DNA of 64,000 nucleotides, taken from Dactylonectria macrodidyma (lineage: Eukaryota > Ascomycota > Sordariomycetes > Hypocreales > Nectriaceae). The DNA is taken from contig JAGMUV010000008.1 of assembly GCA_020744425.1 (NCBI GenBank), positions 124,001-188,000 of the forward strand, read 5' to 3'. Of the stretch, positions 34,601 through 49,100 are shown in pieces. The position numbers were made by a program, and so were the translations under genes. Position 1 is the first letter of the stretch; every line of letters starts with the position of its first letter. The notes beneath the pieces are model-generated. The model was not told the origin of the DNA. It worked only from the letters and a program-made list of their open reading frames with translations, and made no database searches.

Positions 34601-37186
34601 AACGGCAAATGTTCGATGGACGTTCAGAGAGCCTTCGGGACGATTTACTTAAGGAAGACCTTGAGGCCATCCAGAGGCGAATCCAAGAGCTGCTTCAAAT
34701 ACAGGAACACACAGAACAGTGGGTATCACAGCCGCCAGAAGACGAAATTCCAGACGAATCAGAAGACGATCACGTTGCTGAATACCCGGCGAATGATCAG
34801 GAACATGGGGAATCTCAGTGGTATACAACAGCTAAGTTTGAGTTACTTCCTACTCCTCCACAGTCGCCGCCTGCCGCGTTCTTCCACACCTTGGCCGCTG
34901 GTCTCGGTGTGAAGGGGCGTGAGGAGGGAGAGGCAGACGACGAGATCACTCGCAGAGTGGTTATCGAACAGTTGCCGAGACAGAGAATCTCCTTTAAATC
35001 AGCATTTCTAGCTGGGAGACTCCAATCACCAAAACACCGCACGAGCAACCGCCGAGCGGTCTACGGCAGCCTGGCCAGCTCCGGTAGATCGTTTGACGGA
35101 GGAAGTGTGACTCAGCCTCATATAGAGCCAGATGTGGGAAAGTGGTGTGCCAAAAGGGTTACTAGCTCTACAAATGTTACTGTGGGAAAGCCGAATGCCC
35201 GGGTTACTAGCTCTGCAAATATTACTGCAGGAAAGCCGAATGCCTTACTGGAGATAAGCTCTACATCTGGGGAGGAAAAGCAGCCCATTGTTGGTACACA
35301 TTGGAGACTGTTGGAGCCGCTTCCTAGCTCGCATGCAAAGAGATCAAGTCATCCGTACCAGGATGCAATACTTACAGCTGAAAAGGCACACCTACAGAGT
35401 CACAAAGAGTCACAATCGTGGATCGAAGTCGCTAAGTCCGCTGCAAAAGGTCGGCGAGTGCTAGGCTGCCATTGGGTCTATGTCTATAAGCTCGATAAGC
35501 ATGGGAGATTCCTAAAGATCAAAGCACGTCTCGTGGTGCGCGGCGACCAGCAAGCGATCGATAGCCGAGAAACCTACGCAGCAACTCTAGCGGGCATGTC
35601 ATTCAGGACCCTCGTGGCCCTAGCCAACCGATTCGACTATGACATGTTGCAATACGATGCAGTTAACGCCTTCGTACATGCGAAGCTTGATGAAGAAATT
35701 TATATGGAGATGCCGAGAGGATATCAGAAGCCAGGGGTTATCCTAAAACTGCAGAAAGCGCTCTATGGTCTCAGACGATCGCCTCTTCTGTGGCAAAAGC
35801 ACTTCGAGAAGGGCTTGCTACAGGCAGGCTTTCGCCGAGTACCTGGCGAAGACTGCTGTTGGCTTCACGGAGATATCATCTTCTTCTTCTACGTGGATGA
35901 TTGCGTCCTCTGCTTTCCAAGGCAGGTCAAACCCCAAGCAATGTCACTAATAGAAAACCTGCAGAAAACCTATCACCTAGAAGGAGGCAAGTCTCTGCAA
36001 TGGTTCCTAGGGATCGAAGTGATCCGAGACCGTGGAAACCATCGCCTGTGGCTCTCACAGTCCTCTTACATCGACAAGATGCGCCGACTTCTCGCCGATC
36101 ACACGCCGAGAGTACGAGCGATGACCCCTATGATACAGGAAGAACTGCTGCCCTACGAAGAAATCGCTAGCCCCGGAAGCGTCAATCTTTATCAACGCAA
36201 AGTCGGAACAATCATGTACGCGGCCGTGATGACTCGACCGGATGTGGCCTTTGCAGCAAGCCGACTAGCCAGGTTTAACCAGAACCCAGGGCCACAGCAC
36301 CATCAAGCAGCCGATCGGGCTCTATGGTACCTCATCGAAACGCGCTGTCTTTCCCTTGAATACGGCACGGTCCCTGGATGCGAAGAAGATGGCTTACAAG
36401 TGGCTTCCGATGCGAGCTTCGCAGACAACTCGGCGGACCGTCGGAGCTCACAAGCTTTCGTCATGAAGCTATTCGGAGGGATCACGTCATGGAGAGCGAA
36501 CAAACAGGATACAGTCACGACATCAACTACGGAGGCGGAGCTCCTAGCACTATCTCAAGCTGCCAAAGAAGCCCTCTTTGCTAGCAGACTCATCTCCGCC
36601 CTGAACGTCGATTTATCTTCGCCAACAGCTCGCCGAGCGATCGCCTCTCCTGCGAGAGTTACGATTGAATGCGACAACAAGCAGACTATCCGACTAGTCA
36701 CCGCAGAGCTAGTACAACTACGCACGAAGCTGAGGCATGTTGATATTCATAATCATTGGCTCAGACAGGAAATACTGGACGAAAGGATTAAAGTGATTTA
36801 CACCCCATCAACGCGACTGCTCGCCGACGGCTTGACAAAGAGCCTGCCCGGAGAGGCATTTGCCAAATTCACCCAGCAGCTTAAGCTCGCTGACCTCTCT
36901 GATAAATTGGAACAACGAAGGATGGATGAAGAGTGCAGCTTGACGGCGATGCCCTCAAGCTGAAGGGGCGTGTTAGATTGGACCATGCATCCGGCATCAG
37001 ACCGGGTGGGTCATGTGATCAGTTGCCTAGCACTTTGCCACAAGGCTTAGGAAGCAGCTTCTAGCTGATTCTACACAGCACAGAACAGGTATATAAAGCT
37101 TGCTCTGATACCTCAGAATAAAAGGAAGAGAGATACACATATAATATACACGATTAATATCAGAGTGCCACGCTAGCTTTCCGACA
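31632..37186 (+). mobile_element. full-length Ty1/copia LTR retrotransposon
   Basis: 5555 bp bounded by two 216-bp LTRs that read as identical to me and start TGTTAG and end CCGACA (TG...CA). They are flanked by the 5-bp target duplication GGTCC (31627-31631 and 37187-37191). Internal order is primer-binding site, Gag, protease, integrase, reverse transcriptase and RNase H, which defines the copia class. Both coding regions are long and open, apart from one in-frame UGA between Gag and Pol. Undamaged ORFs and matching LTRs inside a RIP-damaged neighbourhood imply a recent insertion. Confidence 0.95.
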
Positions 37187-40100
37187 GGTCCTGTCTAATG
37201 TTAAAAGAGTTTCCGCACGGACCACCATTTGTGGCGCACTGTGGCTGAGGACCGTGCGTGGTGACAAAGAGTACGTACCTATGAAGGAGGGGCATAACAA
37301 AGCCAGAAACGGCTCTCACACGGATATTAGCTTTCGCCCGCAATCTGAGCCCGCAAATGTCGCCATAATCAATTTGGGGTCCGCATTAGGTTGCATCTAA
37401 ATGCCAGTCTCACAATACTTTTTCAATCACCATTTTTATTTCATTTATAAATGGCTTTATTAATAAGTTTTCGAAGTTAATCCTGGGAGCAATGCCCGTA
37501 TACTAATGTATTATCTACTCACGTAATCGCCTGGTATAGAAGGCTATAGAAGGCTATGGAAAGTTTAGGACCGCTCGTTAATGCTCAGAGCCAACATCCG
37601 AGAAATAACTAGGCAGTGCCTTGCGATACGTCAACAAACATGCATCAGAATAAGACTGTAAATAACTAGCCAAGTAACGATACAAGCAATTCTCGGAAAT
37701 GCGATCTTTCAACTTCTGATAGTAAGGAGTCTCATCATACAACCCCAGCCCCAGACTACGCCCACACACTTCGTGTATATTATGTTTAATCACCTCGAAC
37801 GTGTTCTAGAGTGGTTAATGCATGTGACTTCATGCACGCATTTCACGCGCTGCCAAAATCAGCCGGATGCCTGTAGCGGCAGCACTCTGCACACGTGAAG
37901 CTAAGAGATTACAGCTATAAATGAACCTAGACCCCTTCGACCTACCTCTATCAACGTTGTTAAAAAATTGGACAGTGTGTATATAACTGCCATAGCTACC
38001 AGCTCCAAGCCCAGATACTCCGACATAAGGTAGGTGTAACGGTTATGCTAGACTGCTGTACCATAGGGCAAAAGATTGGTCAATAATCACACTTTGTCAG
38101 AACGGCCTAGTCTCGTTAAATGACCGATTTAGCCCAGTTTTAGTTAAAGCCCTATTTTAGTCAAACATCCTTTTTGTCAAACCCATTTTTACATGGCGCT
38201 GCCATCACGATTGTAGCTCTCGTGCCTCAGCCTTGCGTCGGAGGCACCTCCGCCCTCGCGAATTACAAAAGCGCGATGATACCATAATGATGACGTCGAA
38301 ACATGCTGCATGTTGACACTATGAACCCCCACAGTGTCGGAAATCCACCGACCCAAAAGGAATATTGTGAGACCGGGTAAGTGAGGCGATCTGCCGAGTT
38401 TAGCGGGTTACGTCGACCTCATCTTCACTGTCAATACGTCAGACGCGCCAATAGGTGTGTATGATACGGTGATCGAAGGGTGCGATACGCATTGAAGATT
38501 GGCTTTTGCACTGCTAGTTCGAGTCATGTTTCACACGACGTAGCACGAATTATCCACGCCATATCCGACGTCTTAACACAACCAATTGATGAGATTCCGG
38601 TCCCATTTCGCTAATTCATACACCATACTCGCCAATAGATCAAACACATTCAGCTAATCTCTAAGCTTTTTGTGTCATGTTTTATTAATGTAACCGTTGT
38701 TAATCGGAAAAGTGCAATTCTTATGCCCACTGGCGATAGGGTATTGCTTTTAAATTGCCGATGTCGTCAAAGGGCGTGTGTGCTGTCATAGAACGCGGGA
38801 AGCAGCATCTGTCAGAGCCACTGTGCATTGAGATTGAGAATTTTGATTCAGGTAAGCTTGCACTAAAGCTAGATTTTGTCGACTTTCGGGAGAACGAAGA
38901 GGATGATAACTTGAAAAGCAGTGAGGAACACTTCGTATTCGGGGCCAAGTCCGGTTAGGAACTTATTGATGAATTGAGGAGTGCCGATTTCGCATGTCTC
39001 GTCTAGTTGCAAGAGTTCAGATTGGGCTTCTCGCAGTCTTTCCGCAAAGTTCATGACTCCCGAGCATTGGTTTAAGGCAAGGCTGTTGTATCGTCGGTCG
39101 AGATCTTGGAAAACCGCACTCCCCTTTGGTTTGAAGCGCTTTTCAAGTTCCCCGAACATCTCCGTGACGGTCTCCTTGCCCTTTACCTGCTCCCTGGCGT
39201 TGTATCCAAGTCGATTGAGGACTGCTCCGCACGCGCGTTCCTGCTTGGAGAGCCAGTTGTCGATCTTTTCGATGGTCGCGGCGCTGGTGCTGGTGGGTTT
39301 GTCCTTGTTTCGTTTGAACAAGTCTCCATATCCCGACATCGTGAGATGGTCCTTCATTTCTCGGCTCCAGTTGATCCATCCCGCTGTTGATTCTAGCTTC
39401 GGGATGTTGGCTAGGTTGCCAAGTGTTCCTGTCGATTCCTTCGAGGCCGACATGCTTGAGGATGGATTCCTTGATGGCTGGACGAGAGAATGCGTGAGAC
39501 GAGTGTAGGGCAGGTTCAGGTGAATCTTCCCTCTTCAGCCTAGCGATGTCTCTTGCGAGCGCGAGGCTGGAATCCTCGTTGTTGTCGATGGTATCGGTAA
39601 CGGATGAGTCGGAGCTCCCACTGGACGTAACGTGGGTTTCTCCTGGTTATCTGAAAACGAGTCGTCGGTGTCAAAGTGGGTTGCCCAGGACTCAAAACCT
39701 AGAAGGAACTACCCGAAGGTACAAGGCCTCCGAGGTCCTATTCTATGCAATGTGGTCTGTGGAATCAGCTGGAATAGCTGCTTTATCAGCCTGTGGCGGT
39801 AGGTGGCGATATTCCTGTGGCAAATTCCTTCCTTTCCAGCAGCTTCCAATAGCTTCCTTTTTGCCACATATTCAACGAGAATTCAGTAGCAGAATTCAGC
39901 GACAGAACATCCGTCAAGGTCAGCGACACGATAAGTAAAAGTTGCTTGTGGAGGAAACAAAGGAAGGTCGGTTTCTAGAGGGTCGAGCTCTCAGATTATA
40001 GTCGTGTGAGGCCATCGTGAGGTCGAGAAGCGTGCAAAAACAACCGGTTGAGTCCTAAATAGGGCGGCTAGCAGTATTCAGCTAAAATTCGGGTAAGGTG

Positions 40101-43100
40101 TGATGAGTATCTTTGTCGCAGTGGAAGGAGGCGATTAGACCTCGAGTTATATTGGGAATCATGATTAGGAGGATACTCAGCTGTATGGTGGCTTTCCGGG
40201 CTCATAACCTGTTGAAATGAGCATGTTATGTTGATTGAAGGAGAAGGAAAACTAGCGCTAACAAGCGGAAGCTATTGACAAGAAGACATCCACATCCCCA
40301 CCACCAATGGATCGGAATAGCCATTGATCCGTTAAACAACGGATCTCAACACCCTCCAGATAGTTACATTTCCCATCCTGGACCGTGCCCGTCACGACTA
40401 AAACGGACACAGTGAAGATAATTGTCTCAACTGCAACAAGCATCAGCAAGCGTGTTCAAAGTCGCTTACGTCTTCTAACTCACGAATATTGAAATTCAGA
40501 CTCATCAGCACATTCATTAACCAGCCCAAGATAACTAGCAACAGCGTAACTAATAGCGCAATCTGGATACTGGATCCGATTGCAACACCCGTAGCCTTGT
40601 TTCCACATAACCAGTCAGTTCGCAATAAAACAACCAAGTAAAGAAGCAGGTTATCACTCACCAAATCCATCTTATTCCTTACGGCCATCACACACGCCGT
40701 AGCGTGCTCGGCCGCGTTGCCGACAATGGGGATCAGGATCAAGCCAATAAAGCTCTTGCTGGTGTGCGCGTCTTTGGCGATGCTATCAATACTACCAACC
40801 AGGTAGTCTGCACAGAAGGAGATAACAACGGTCACAGCAATCAGTACCGCTGCAGCAGACCAAGGACTCATTACTGATTCAGGCTCGTCCTCTCCCTCAT
40901 GACTTAAGGACGTTTCACCAGTCCCGAATAGATTCTTATGCGTCCGCAACTAGAAGCACAGATACAGGGCGTACAGGATAAGAAGGATGATGGCCGTCCC
41001 GCGCGAGTGCCAAATGATGGTTTCGGCTTTACCGTACTAATCCAAGCTGTTAAGGATGCTGTAGAGCTGCATTTCGAGGTTAGTGTTCTTCCTGATGCTT
41101 ATTATAGCACAATCTTTTGTGGACTGGGCTCTGGGAGGCTGCTCACAGTAGCGGGAATGATCATTAAGGCAGCTGACAGCACTAATAAGGAGCATGTCGT
41201 TTATGCCATCGCACTGGTGAAGGTCTGCTCGGTGCCGTTGCCTGAATCATCCTTCATATTAATAAGGCCGCCGAGCAGAAAGCTACTGCCCATGACAAGA
41301 AGAAGATTAGATAGAATAGAGCCAAGCATTGACGACTGCACGAGTTCGATTTGGTTCTTCTTCAGGGCGACGATACTCATGATGAGCTTAACTGCATTGC
41401 TAAAAGTGGCATTTAGTAGTCCTCCTAATGTCTCGCCCAGTGGGATAGAAATCTCTTCTGTAGCGAAGGATAATACCGCTACTAGGGGAATAATGGCGAG
41501 GAAGTTTAGCAAGAACATAACCGCAGGGCTCCAGCCAAGCACGCCAGCAATAATACCTAGTAGTATAAATAGGAGCAGGATATTAACGTAGTCTATCGCA
41601 TCAATTCAGTCATAGTTCAATCAATCAGCGGAGACATACTTACTGCTCATTAGCATAGCCTTGGTGACATAGAAAGCATTTGCTGGCCATTTGATCAGAC
41701 GATTCGGGCTGTCTTTGCCAGGAGTGCTTGTGCTGTCAAATAAGCGCCTTATGAATCCATGGCGATCCTCATTTACGGGTGGTACCCTAAGTAACGGCGA
41801 TCCCTTGTGGTTGAGCCCTGGGTTGGCGGCTTTATCGTCGCTGTAGATGTGGTTGACCCTTTGGCCGGAGTTTCTGCCTGACCAAGTGCGACGGACCTGC
41901 TTGCGAAAGGCTGGGTAGGCTGCGTAGCGAAAAAGGTTAGCTAGCGATAGCATATGCGGCTTGGGCGCGAGTTTTAATTGATAGAAGCGCAGTGGAATCT
42001 AAGGGCTTCAATGCTGCGAAGATGGAATGAAGTTATTACTTACTAATCATAGTCTGTCACAGTCTTAAGACCAAATGAATTATGGAATGGAGTGCTAGAT
42101 CAAGCGCTCATTGGCGTCTTACGCATATTATATATCTAAATGCTAAAAATACGGATAGCAGAAACGCCGCCGAGTCTCCATCGGAGATTGAGTGCAACAT
42201 CGAGCTCGTATGTGCACTTCCGCCACCCAAGTCATCTGTATAGTAAAATTGGACCCAATCCTGGATAAGTGAACAAGGCAGACAACCTCTGAGCCCCTCC
42301 AAGGTTATTTATTATATTGCTAGAATCCGGAATATAGGCGCCCAGCAAGACTGCCACATGTAGACTCATCACCAGTCATATCATCATTTCTGCTAGCACT
42401 ATAGTATAAACAAGTTACACCTTAATACATAACCCCGCTATTCTATTTCTACTAATAATGCTACGTCTCGATTCTTAAACGAACAGTATTACCCCCCATT
42501 CTTTTCATTACAGGCGCTATTCCCAAGAATTAATATCCTATCTAGAGAGCATCACAGCACGATAGTCCATTCAGACGATTCAAACTCTCGCTGGTGCAGG
42601 TGCCGGAATAGTGCTAAGCATTGTAATATGTCCTTGAGATGTTATTAAACAAATCTGCAGTAGAAAGGGGGCCACTAGTTACTGAGTCCTGACTCTTGTC
42701 AGCATCTAATAGCCGCTTAAATATCGCCTTATCGGGACTGCTCGCTGACTACTGTAACGCTGCTGTCGGCACGGACATCGTGACGTAACCTAGCTCCTGG
42801 ACGTGGACGGGGAAGAATGGATGTTTCGTACTATCTAAACTGATGACGCTCGCCAACGGAAGTTTAGTGTCTTCTATAGCGAAAACTGATTTATTTAATT
42901 CAGGACTGATCCGGAAGTATGAATAGGTACCAGACTTAGTACGAGAAAGATGTCAAGTAGTGATGATCTAAGGTCAGTACTCGAGGTTGTACCCCCTCGA
43001 CAATTTTAGAACAATAATCAACTTGCCGTCATATGGCGTCATCAGAGTTTCAAGGCAGTATGCTCTTAAACAAGATAAGCTTACGGAGGCGTTTTAGGTG

Positions 43101-46100
43101 ACATCATGCGAGCGTCTCAATTCAATAGCGGGGCGCGTTACCACTCCTACTTAGGGGCTAGCCCATAAAACGGTTGTATGATCTCCTTGGATACTGTCAT
43201 ATCATGGCTGTATACTTACTTGGTACGTACCAGTCGTCGCGCCTTTCACTGTCAACCCCGCCTTCCCACCATTTTAACGTTGTCTTTTGTTCTCACACGC
43301 TGAATAGACTTATCTCATCGGCGTCTAATAACCACAACTGCTGGATTGAGCTCGCTATGCGTGAGATTGTGAGTCCGCTTCCAATCCGCCTTGGAGGCTC
43401 TACAAATTAATTTTGAGCTCCCTCTTTTCTATAGGTGCATCTCCAAGTTGGCCAATGTGTGAGTATCACACCCTTCTTGTTGCATGTGTTTCTTCTCTCA
43501 TGCCATGTGTTTCTTCTCTCATGCCATGTGTTGACCTCAATAGGGCAACCAAGTCGGCTCTGCCTTCTGGCAGACCATTTCAGGCGAGCACGGTCTGGAT
43601 AGCAGTGGCGTGTAGGCGACCCATTCGAATCGCCACCCAACATCCCTCCTTCTCACGCATCAATCTAGGTATAATAGAACCTCCGATCTCCAGCTCGCGC
43701 GCATGAACGTCTATTTTAACGAGGTGCGCGATATTGCGTGACCTATGCTAAACTATCCTCGGTCTCTGATCGAGCTCGCATAGACATCCAGCAACAAGTA
43801 CGTGCCGCGCGCCGTGCTCGTTGACCTAGAACCTGGCACGATGGACACAGTGCGCTCCGGTCCGTTTGGCCAGCTTTTCTGCCCCGACAACTTCGTCTTT
43901 GGACACTCGAGCGCTGGCAATAACTGGGCTAAGGGCCACTACACCGAGGGCGCCGAGTTGGTTGATCAGGTGCTGGACGTTGTCCGTCGCGAGGCCGAAG
44001 GCTGCGACTCTTTCTAAGGCTTTCAAATCACCCACTTGCTCGGCGGCGGTATGGGCTCCGGCATGGGCACGCTGCTGATTTCCAAGATTCATAAGGGTAA
44101 GATTGATATCACTGATGTAATGCACATTTCGATGCATTGTCTCTCACGGTTCTAATAGCCTATTTAGAGTTCCTAGATCGTATAATGGCTACCTTTAGTG
44201 TAGTACCGTCTCCTAAGGTATCCGATACCGTCATGGAGCCATATAATGCCACGCTCTTAGTCTACCAGCTGGTTAATAACTCAGATTCGACTTTCTATAT
44301 CGATAACGAGGCTCTGTATGATATTTGCAAACGTACCTTAAAGCTATCAAACCCTTCGTATAGCGACCTTAACCACCTCGTATTAACCATCATGTCCGGC
44401 ATGTTAACTTCATTGCGCTTCCTCGGATAGCTAAACTCTGACCTTCGCAAGATGGCCGTTAACATAGTAGGAAGACTCCTCTCATCTAGACCTATATCGC
44501 CATCATCGAAGAACGTTAGGGCTGAGCATTTCCCCTCTTCTCATCTAGGTTCCCTTCCCCCGCCTGCACTTCTTCATAGTTAGCTTTGCGCCTCTCACTA
44601 GCCGTAGCTCGCACTCATTCAGCGTAGTCTCTGTCCCTGAGCTTACCTAGCAGTTGTTTGACCCTAAGAATATGATGACCGGCTCTGATTTCTGAAACGG
44701 TCGCTATCTGACCTGCTCTATCATCTTTCGCAGAAAGGTATCTGCGAAGGAGGTAGAGGATCAGATGCACAAGGTTCAGCAGAAGAACTCGGGTTACTTT
44801 GTTGAATGGATTCCTAATAACGTGCAGACGACTCTATGCTCTGTCCCCCCGCAGGGGCTGGAGATGTCGTCCACTTTTGTCGGCAACTCGACCGCCATCC
44901 AGCAGATCTTTAAGCGCGTCGGCGAGCAGTTCACCGCTATGTTCCGCCGCAAGGCCTTCTTGCACTGGTATACTGGAGAGGGCATGGACGAGATAGAATT
45001 TACGGAAGCCGAGTCCAATATGAATGACCTGGTGTCGGAGTACTAGCAGTATCAGGACGCAGGCGTCGATGACGACGACGTCTATAGCGAGGAGGTTTAT
45101 AGCGAGGAGGAAATCCCCCAATAGTCACAGAGTCCTTAGGCAAAATTACGAGGATACTTGACGTCTCTACGGATGTCGCCGATAGCGTAGTGGAATTGTG
45201 TTTATAAGGCTGCTACTAGTTTACATATGAGCATTCGTCCTTAATAGACCGAATGTACGTTTCACACCTGCCGCGCTGCGAGGGAATGAATAAAGTGTCT
45301 GAGTGCATCCCCTTTCTCTCCGTGCCCACTGCTCTTTAATCGCCAACATATAAGCAACATCGCAGATCTCGCATTGCAAGCCAGAATGAGCTGCTTATCA
45401 TTTCGCACGCACGATTAGAATCATATACAGATGACCTGGAAGAAGGTCACTTATGAGTTAGACAAGAAATCCTTTTGGTTTCCTATCTAAAGGAGGATAA
45501 TATAGTAGGAGAAGGTCAATCTATCCATTAAACGTCATTTTATACAGTATGATGCACTTAACAAGTCTGTTTCCCTTTAGTAATAGCGTCCAGATCGCCT
45601 CGATATATTAACCTAGATAGTGCTTTTTATCACATACTAATAGTATTCATAACCTTAGCTACTTCTGATAGGTCTTAGACTTATTCTCATAAGTAATCTA
45701 ATCCATCTTGCTACTAATAGAGTCGCTGGTAGAAGGCGCACTATGGAACTGTAAGTAAAGTGGGATAAATGACACAAGGAGGTTATCCTTACCAAGTTCC
45801 AACATTGTCGTTGCTATCCGTCTCGATCTGCTTGCTTGCCATCTAGTCCTAACCAGGAAGGGGTGGGCCAAAGCCTACCCTCTGATATTAGTAACGTATG
45901 CGTAGTGCGTGATCTTAACTCCCTTGGGTACGCCTGTAGTCCCAGAGCTATAACTGAGGCAGCTCGTTATTAAGCGTGGATCCACTGGCTTGACCTAATC
46001 GTACCTCTCCGCTTCTATAGTAGCGATTCCCCCCGTAACGGGATCCATACCGTTTAAATGTAGGGTCTGACTCATTAGGTTTTATAGTCATTACTATAAA

Positions 46101-49100
46101 TATAGTAAATGTCTAATAGTTATGTAATATTATAATTACTTTGATGGGTACTTAGTAGAGGAAGAAGAAATTATACTGTAGAGATACTTAAGTATTATAG
46201 TCTGATTTAGGATATAGCCTAAGTTCTTAGGAATATATTAGAGGTTATAATATTATTACTATAATATACTAGTATAGTTATACTAGTATCTTCTGGGTTA
46301 AGACACTATATTCTGAAGATAATGGTAAATCATTATTTATAGTACTATTAACCTCCTCAAGCCCTAGCCTCACTCTTTGAAGATATACCTCAGACTAAGA
46401 GTAATGATGCAAGTACGCTCACTAAAAAGCAACCGTAATAATAGTAATAGCGGGTAATAATAAACATAGCCGCCAGTACCTTAAGCACATCTTTAAAACC
46501 ACTATCGGCATTACTAACCCTCCGGTCTTAATAGCAGCCTCGCTAAGTCAGAAACCCATAGCAACAGACAGTCACAGAGAGTGGACTGGTCAGCTAGAGC
46601 AGGTTAAGCACACGTTCTAGAAGATATCAAAGCTTAATAATCCATCGGATACCTATGCAGCATTGACCACAGGCTAGGTGACCTTAGTAGCCTGAGTACT
46701 AGCTTAGATAATGCATTAGCTAGCTGAGTTACTTAAGTAGATTACGCATCCTCATTCTCGAACTGGACACACTTCCAGATCTTAACCTTATAGCCACTGC
46801 AAAGGACACTTACACGCATGGTTAACAGGAGGTTATAGGCGGCGTTAGAGTAGTTATAGACACTGCTATTAAAGATAGCAGTAGCATCCTTGCTAATAGC
46901 GGAGGAAATGAGTGCCTTACTACTAGGGTAGTCCTTAATGAAGTCAGGCACGTTATAAATAACACTAGTAATAGTAATAAGAGCCTTTCCGTTCTTAGAG
47001 TCTGCTACAAAGTCATCTTAGTAAATAATAGGGAGCTGCTCTAGGGGAGTACTCTAGTTGAGGGTGGCATACTTTTAGTTAAGCTTCTTCTATATCTACT
47101 AGACATGACCCTTCTTAATCTCATTCTAGTAGAACTGCTTCAGGTTATAAGTAAGGCTAAGCTACTTCTAGATCTAGATAGACCACTTAGTAGAGTTATA
47201 TTAGTACTACTTAATAGCATTTCTATAATCTAAGGGAAACTTATAGTAGAAGTTATAGTAGCCCTTACTAAGGGTAATGAGAGTAGTAATGAAGTAGTTA
47301 TAAGGCGAGTTTCAGTTATCAAAGGGCTAGTTACTAAGCTAGTAAGCGAGGGAGTTAATATAGAAAGTGGCTTACTAGATGAAGCAGATTCGGAGGATAC
47401 TAGTGTAGATAAAACCGCTGAGCCAGTCACTCTAACCGAAACCAGTGACGATTATAGGCAGGATAAACGCTATGAAGATGACGCACTTAAGATAGTTATA
47501 GTACTACTAGATAACGATAGGGTCCTTATTAAGATCAGTAATGTCAGTTCGGCCCTAGTGCTTAGGGTTCTGCTTAAAGACTATCTATCTGATATAAGAG
47601 TAGAGGAGACCTTTGCGGATAGAATAGGGGTCTTTCTTAGTATTAGTATATTAATAGTAAGCATAGTAACTGTAGGACTACTAATAGATAGAGCCCTTAA
47701 CAGTACTAGTACTAGTAGTAGCTAGGTAGATCTTAAAGGGAGTAGTGGCCTTATAGGAAGTGTAAGCCTAAAGATAATAGTAACTTATAAAATAGCCAGA
47801 AGGTTAGTATTAATAATCAGCGGAAGGGGAGTATATTTAAATAAGGTCTTACTAGTAGTAATTCTAAGGCTAGTGTTAAAATAGAAGATAACTATCTAGA
47901 TAGTAGTATAAAGGCAGAGAGGGACCTAGTAAGCAAAGATAAGGCTAATGATAGGAATAATAATAATAAGAGTGGTATTAAGCTAGTTAATGTGGAGGCA
48001 GATATTAGATTAAGTTATTATAGTATTAGTAATGTGAAGCTTCTTAGGATTATACTTAGTATTGCTTTAGAGCGGCTTATAGTCAGTAGTACTATCTGGG
48101 AAGGCCGCGGCCTCCTTGCTAGCCACTTTATTAGCTAAAGATAATAATACTATCTTAGGCGATGATTAATAAGTATTAAAACCGCTCAGAGGAGAATCAT
48201 TTATAACGAGGAACTAGCAGAACTCTTCTCCTAATGTAAAGCCTATGAGGATAGTATCTTATAAGCAAAGCGGGAAGAAGCTAGGATATAGATAGGTTAG
48301 GAGAACTAGAGGGAAGGAGGTGGAGGGAAGTGATAGATTGATAAGTCGCCGGTTGCTTAGGGCGGTATTAAAAGGCGTTATATTAGATCTGAACCCAGGC
48401 GAGTGTGTAAATAACCAGGTAGGGGAAGGAAGAAGAAAGATAGAGAGAGGAAAGGGAAGTTAAGAGCAAGGTAATGCAAGATGGATTGGCTATATATTGA
48501 GTGTATGAATGGTGTGTATTACTCTAGTATTCCTATTTTTCCTTTTTTCCTTCTTATTTTCTTCTGAACTCACTCTTTATAAACCTACCTTTAGAGATAG
48601 GATAGATAGAATACATTTTATAAGAGTTAATAAGGAGGTACTTCTAAACTTTATTAGACCTGCGCTACACTAAGCCGCCGGGTCTTTTCTACTACTATAA
48701 TGAAGGGATTGGAACTAAAGCATATAGCTAGTAACTGAGTTATATGTATTATGCATAGGTGGAGGTCGCATGTTGAGGGTTGTCGATAGACCTATCAGTC
48801 CTGTATCTTAGTAGCGTTACTATGCAAGAACCTGTAACAGAGTGGGTTTCCTGACTAGCAACTTTTCTTAGACCTTTAAGAGCAGTGCCATTTATGATTA
48901 CCACTATATAAGGCGAGTATGTGTTCATTCCTAACCAAATACTGAGGTCAAGATCGGCCTTACGATTGTAACATCTCTAAGATAAAGCACTCAGTTCTGC
49001 GGTTACTGCTACTAGTGATTGCTAGTGGATCTGTATAATTGACTTAATACCTTTCCCACCGTTCTGAACTTTTCTACGCACTCCGGGCCATTTACTGCAG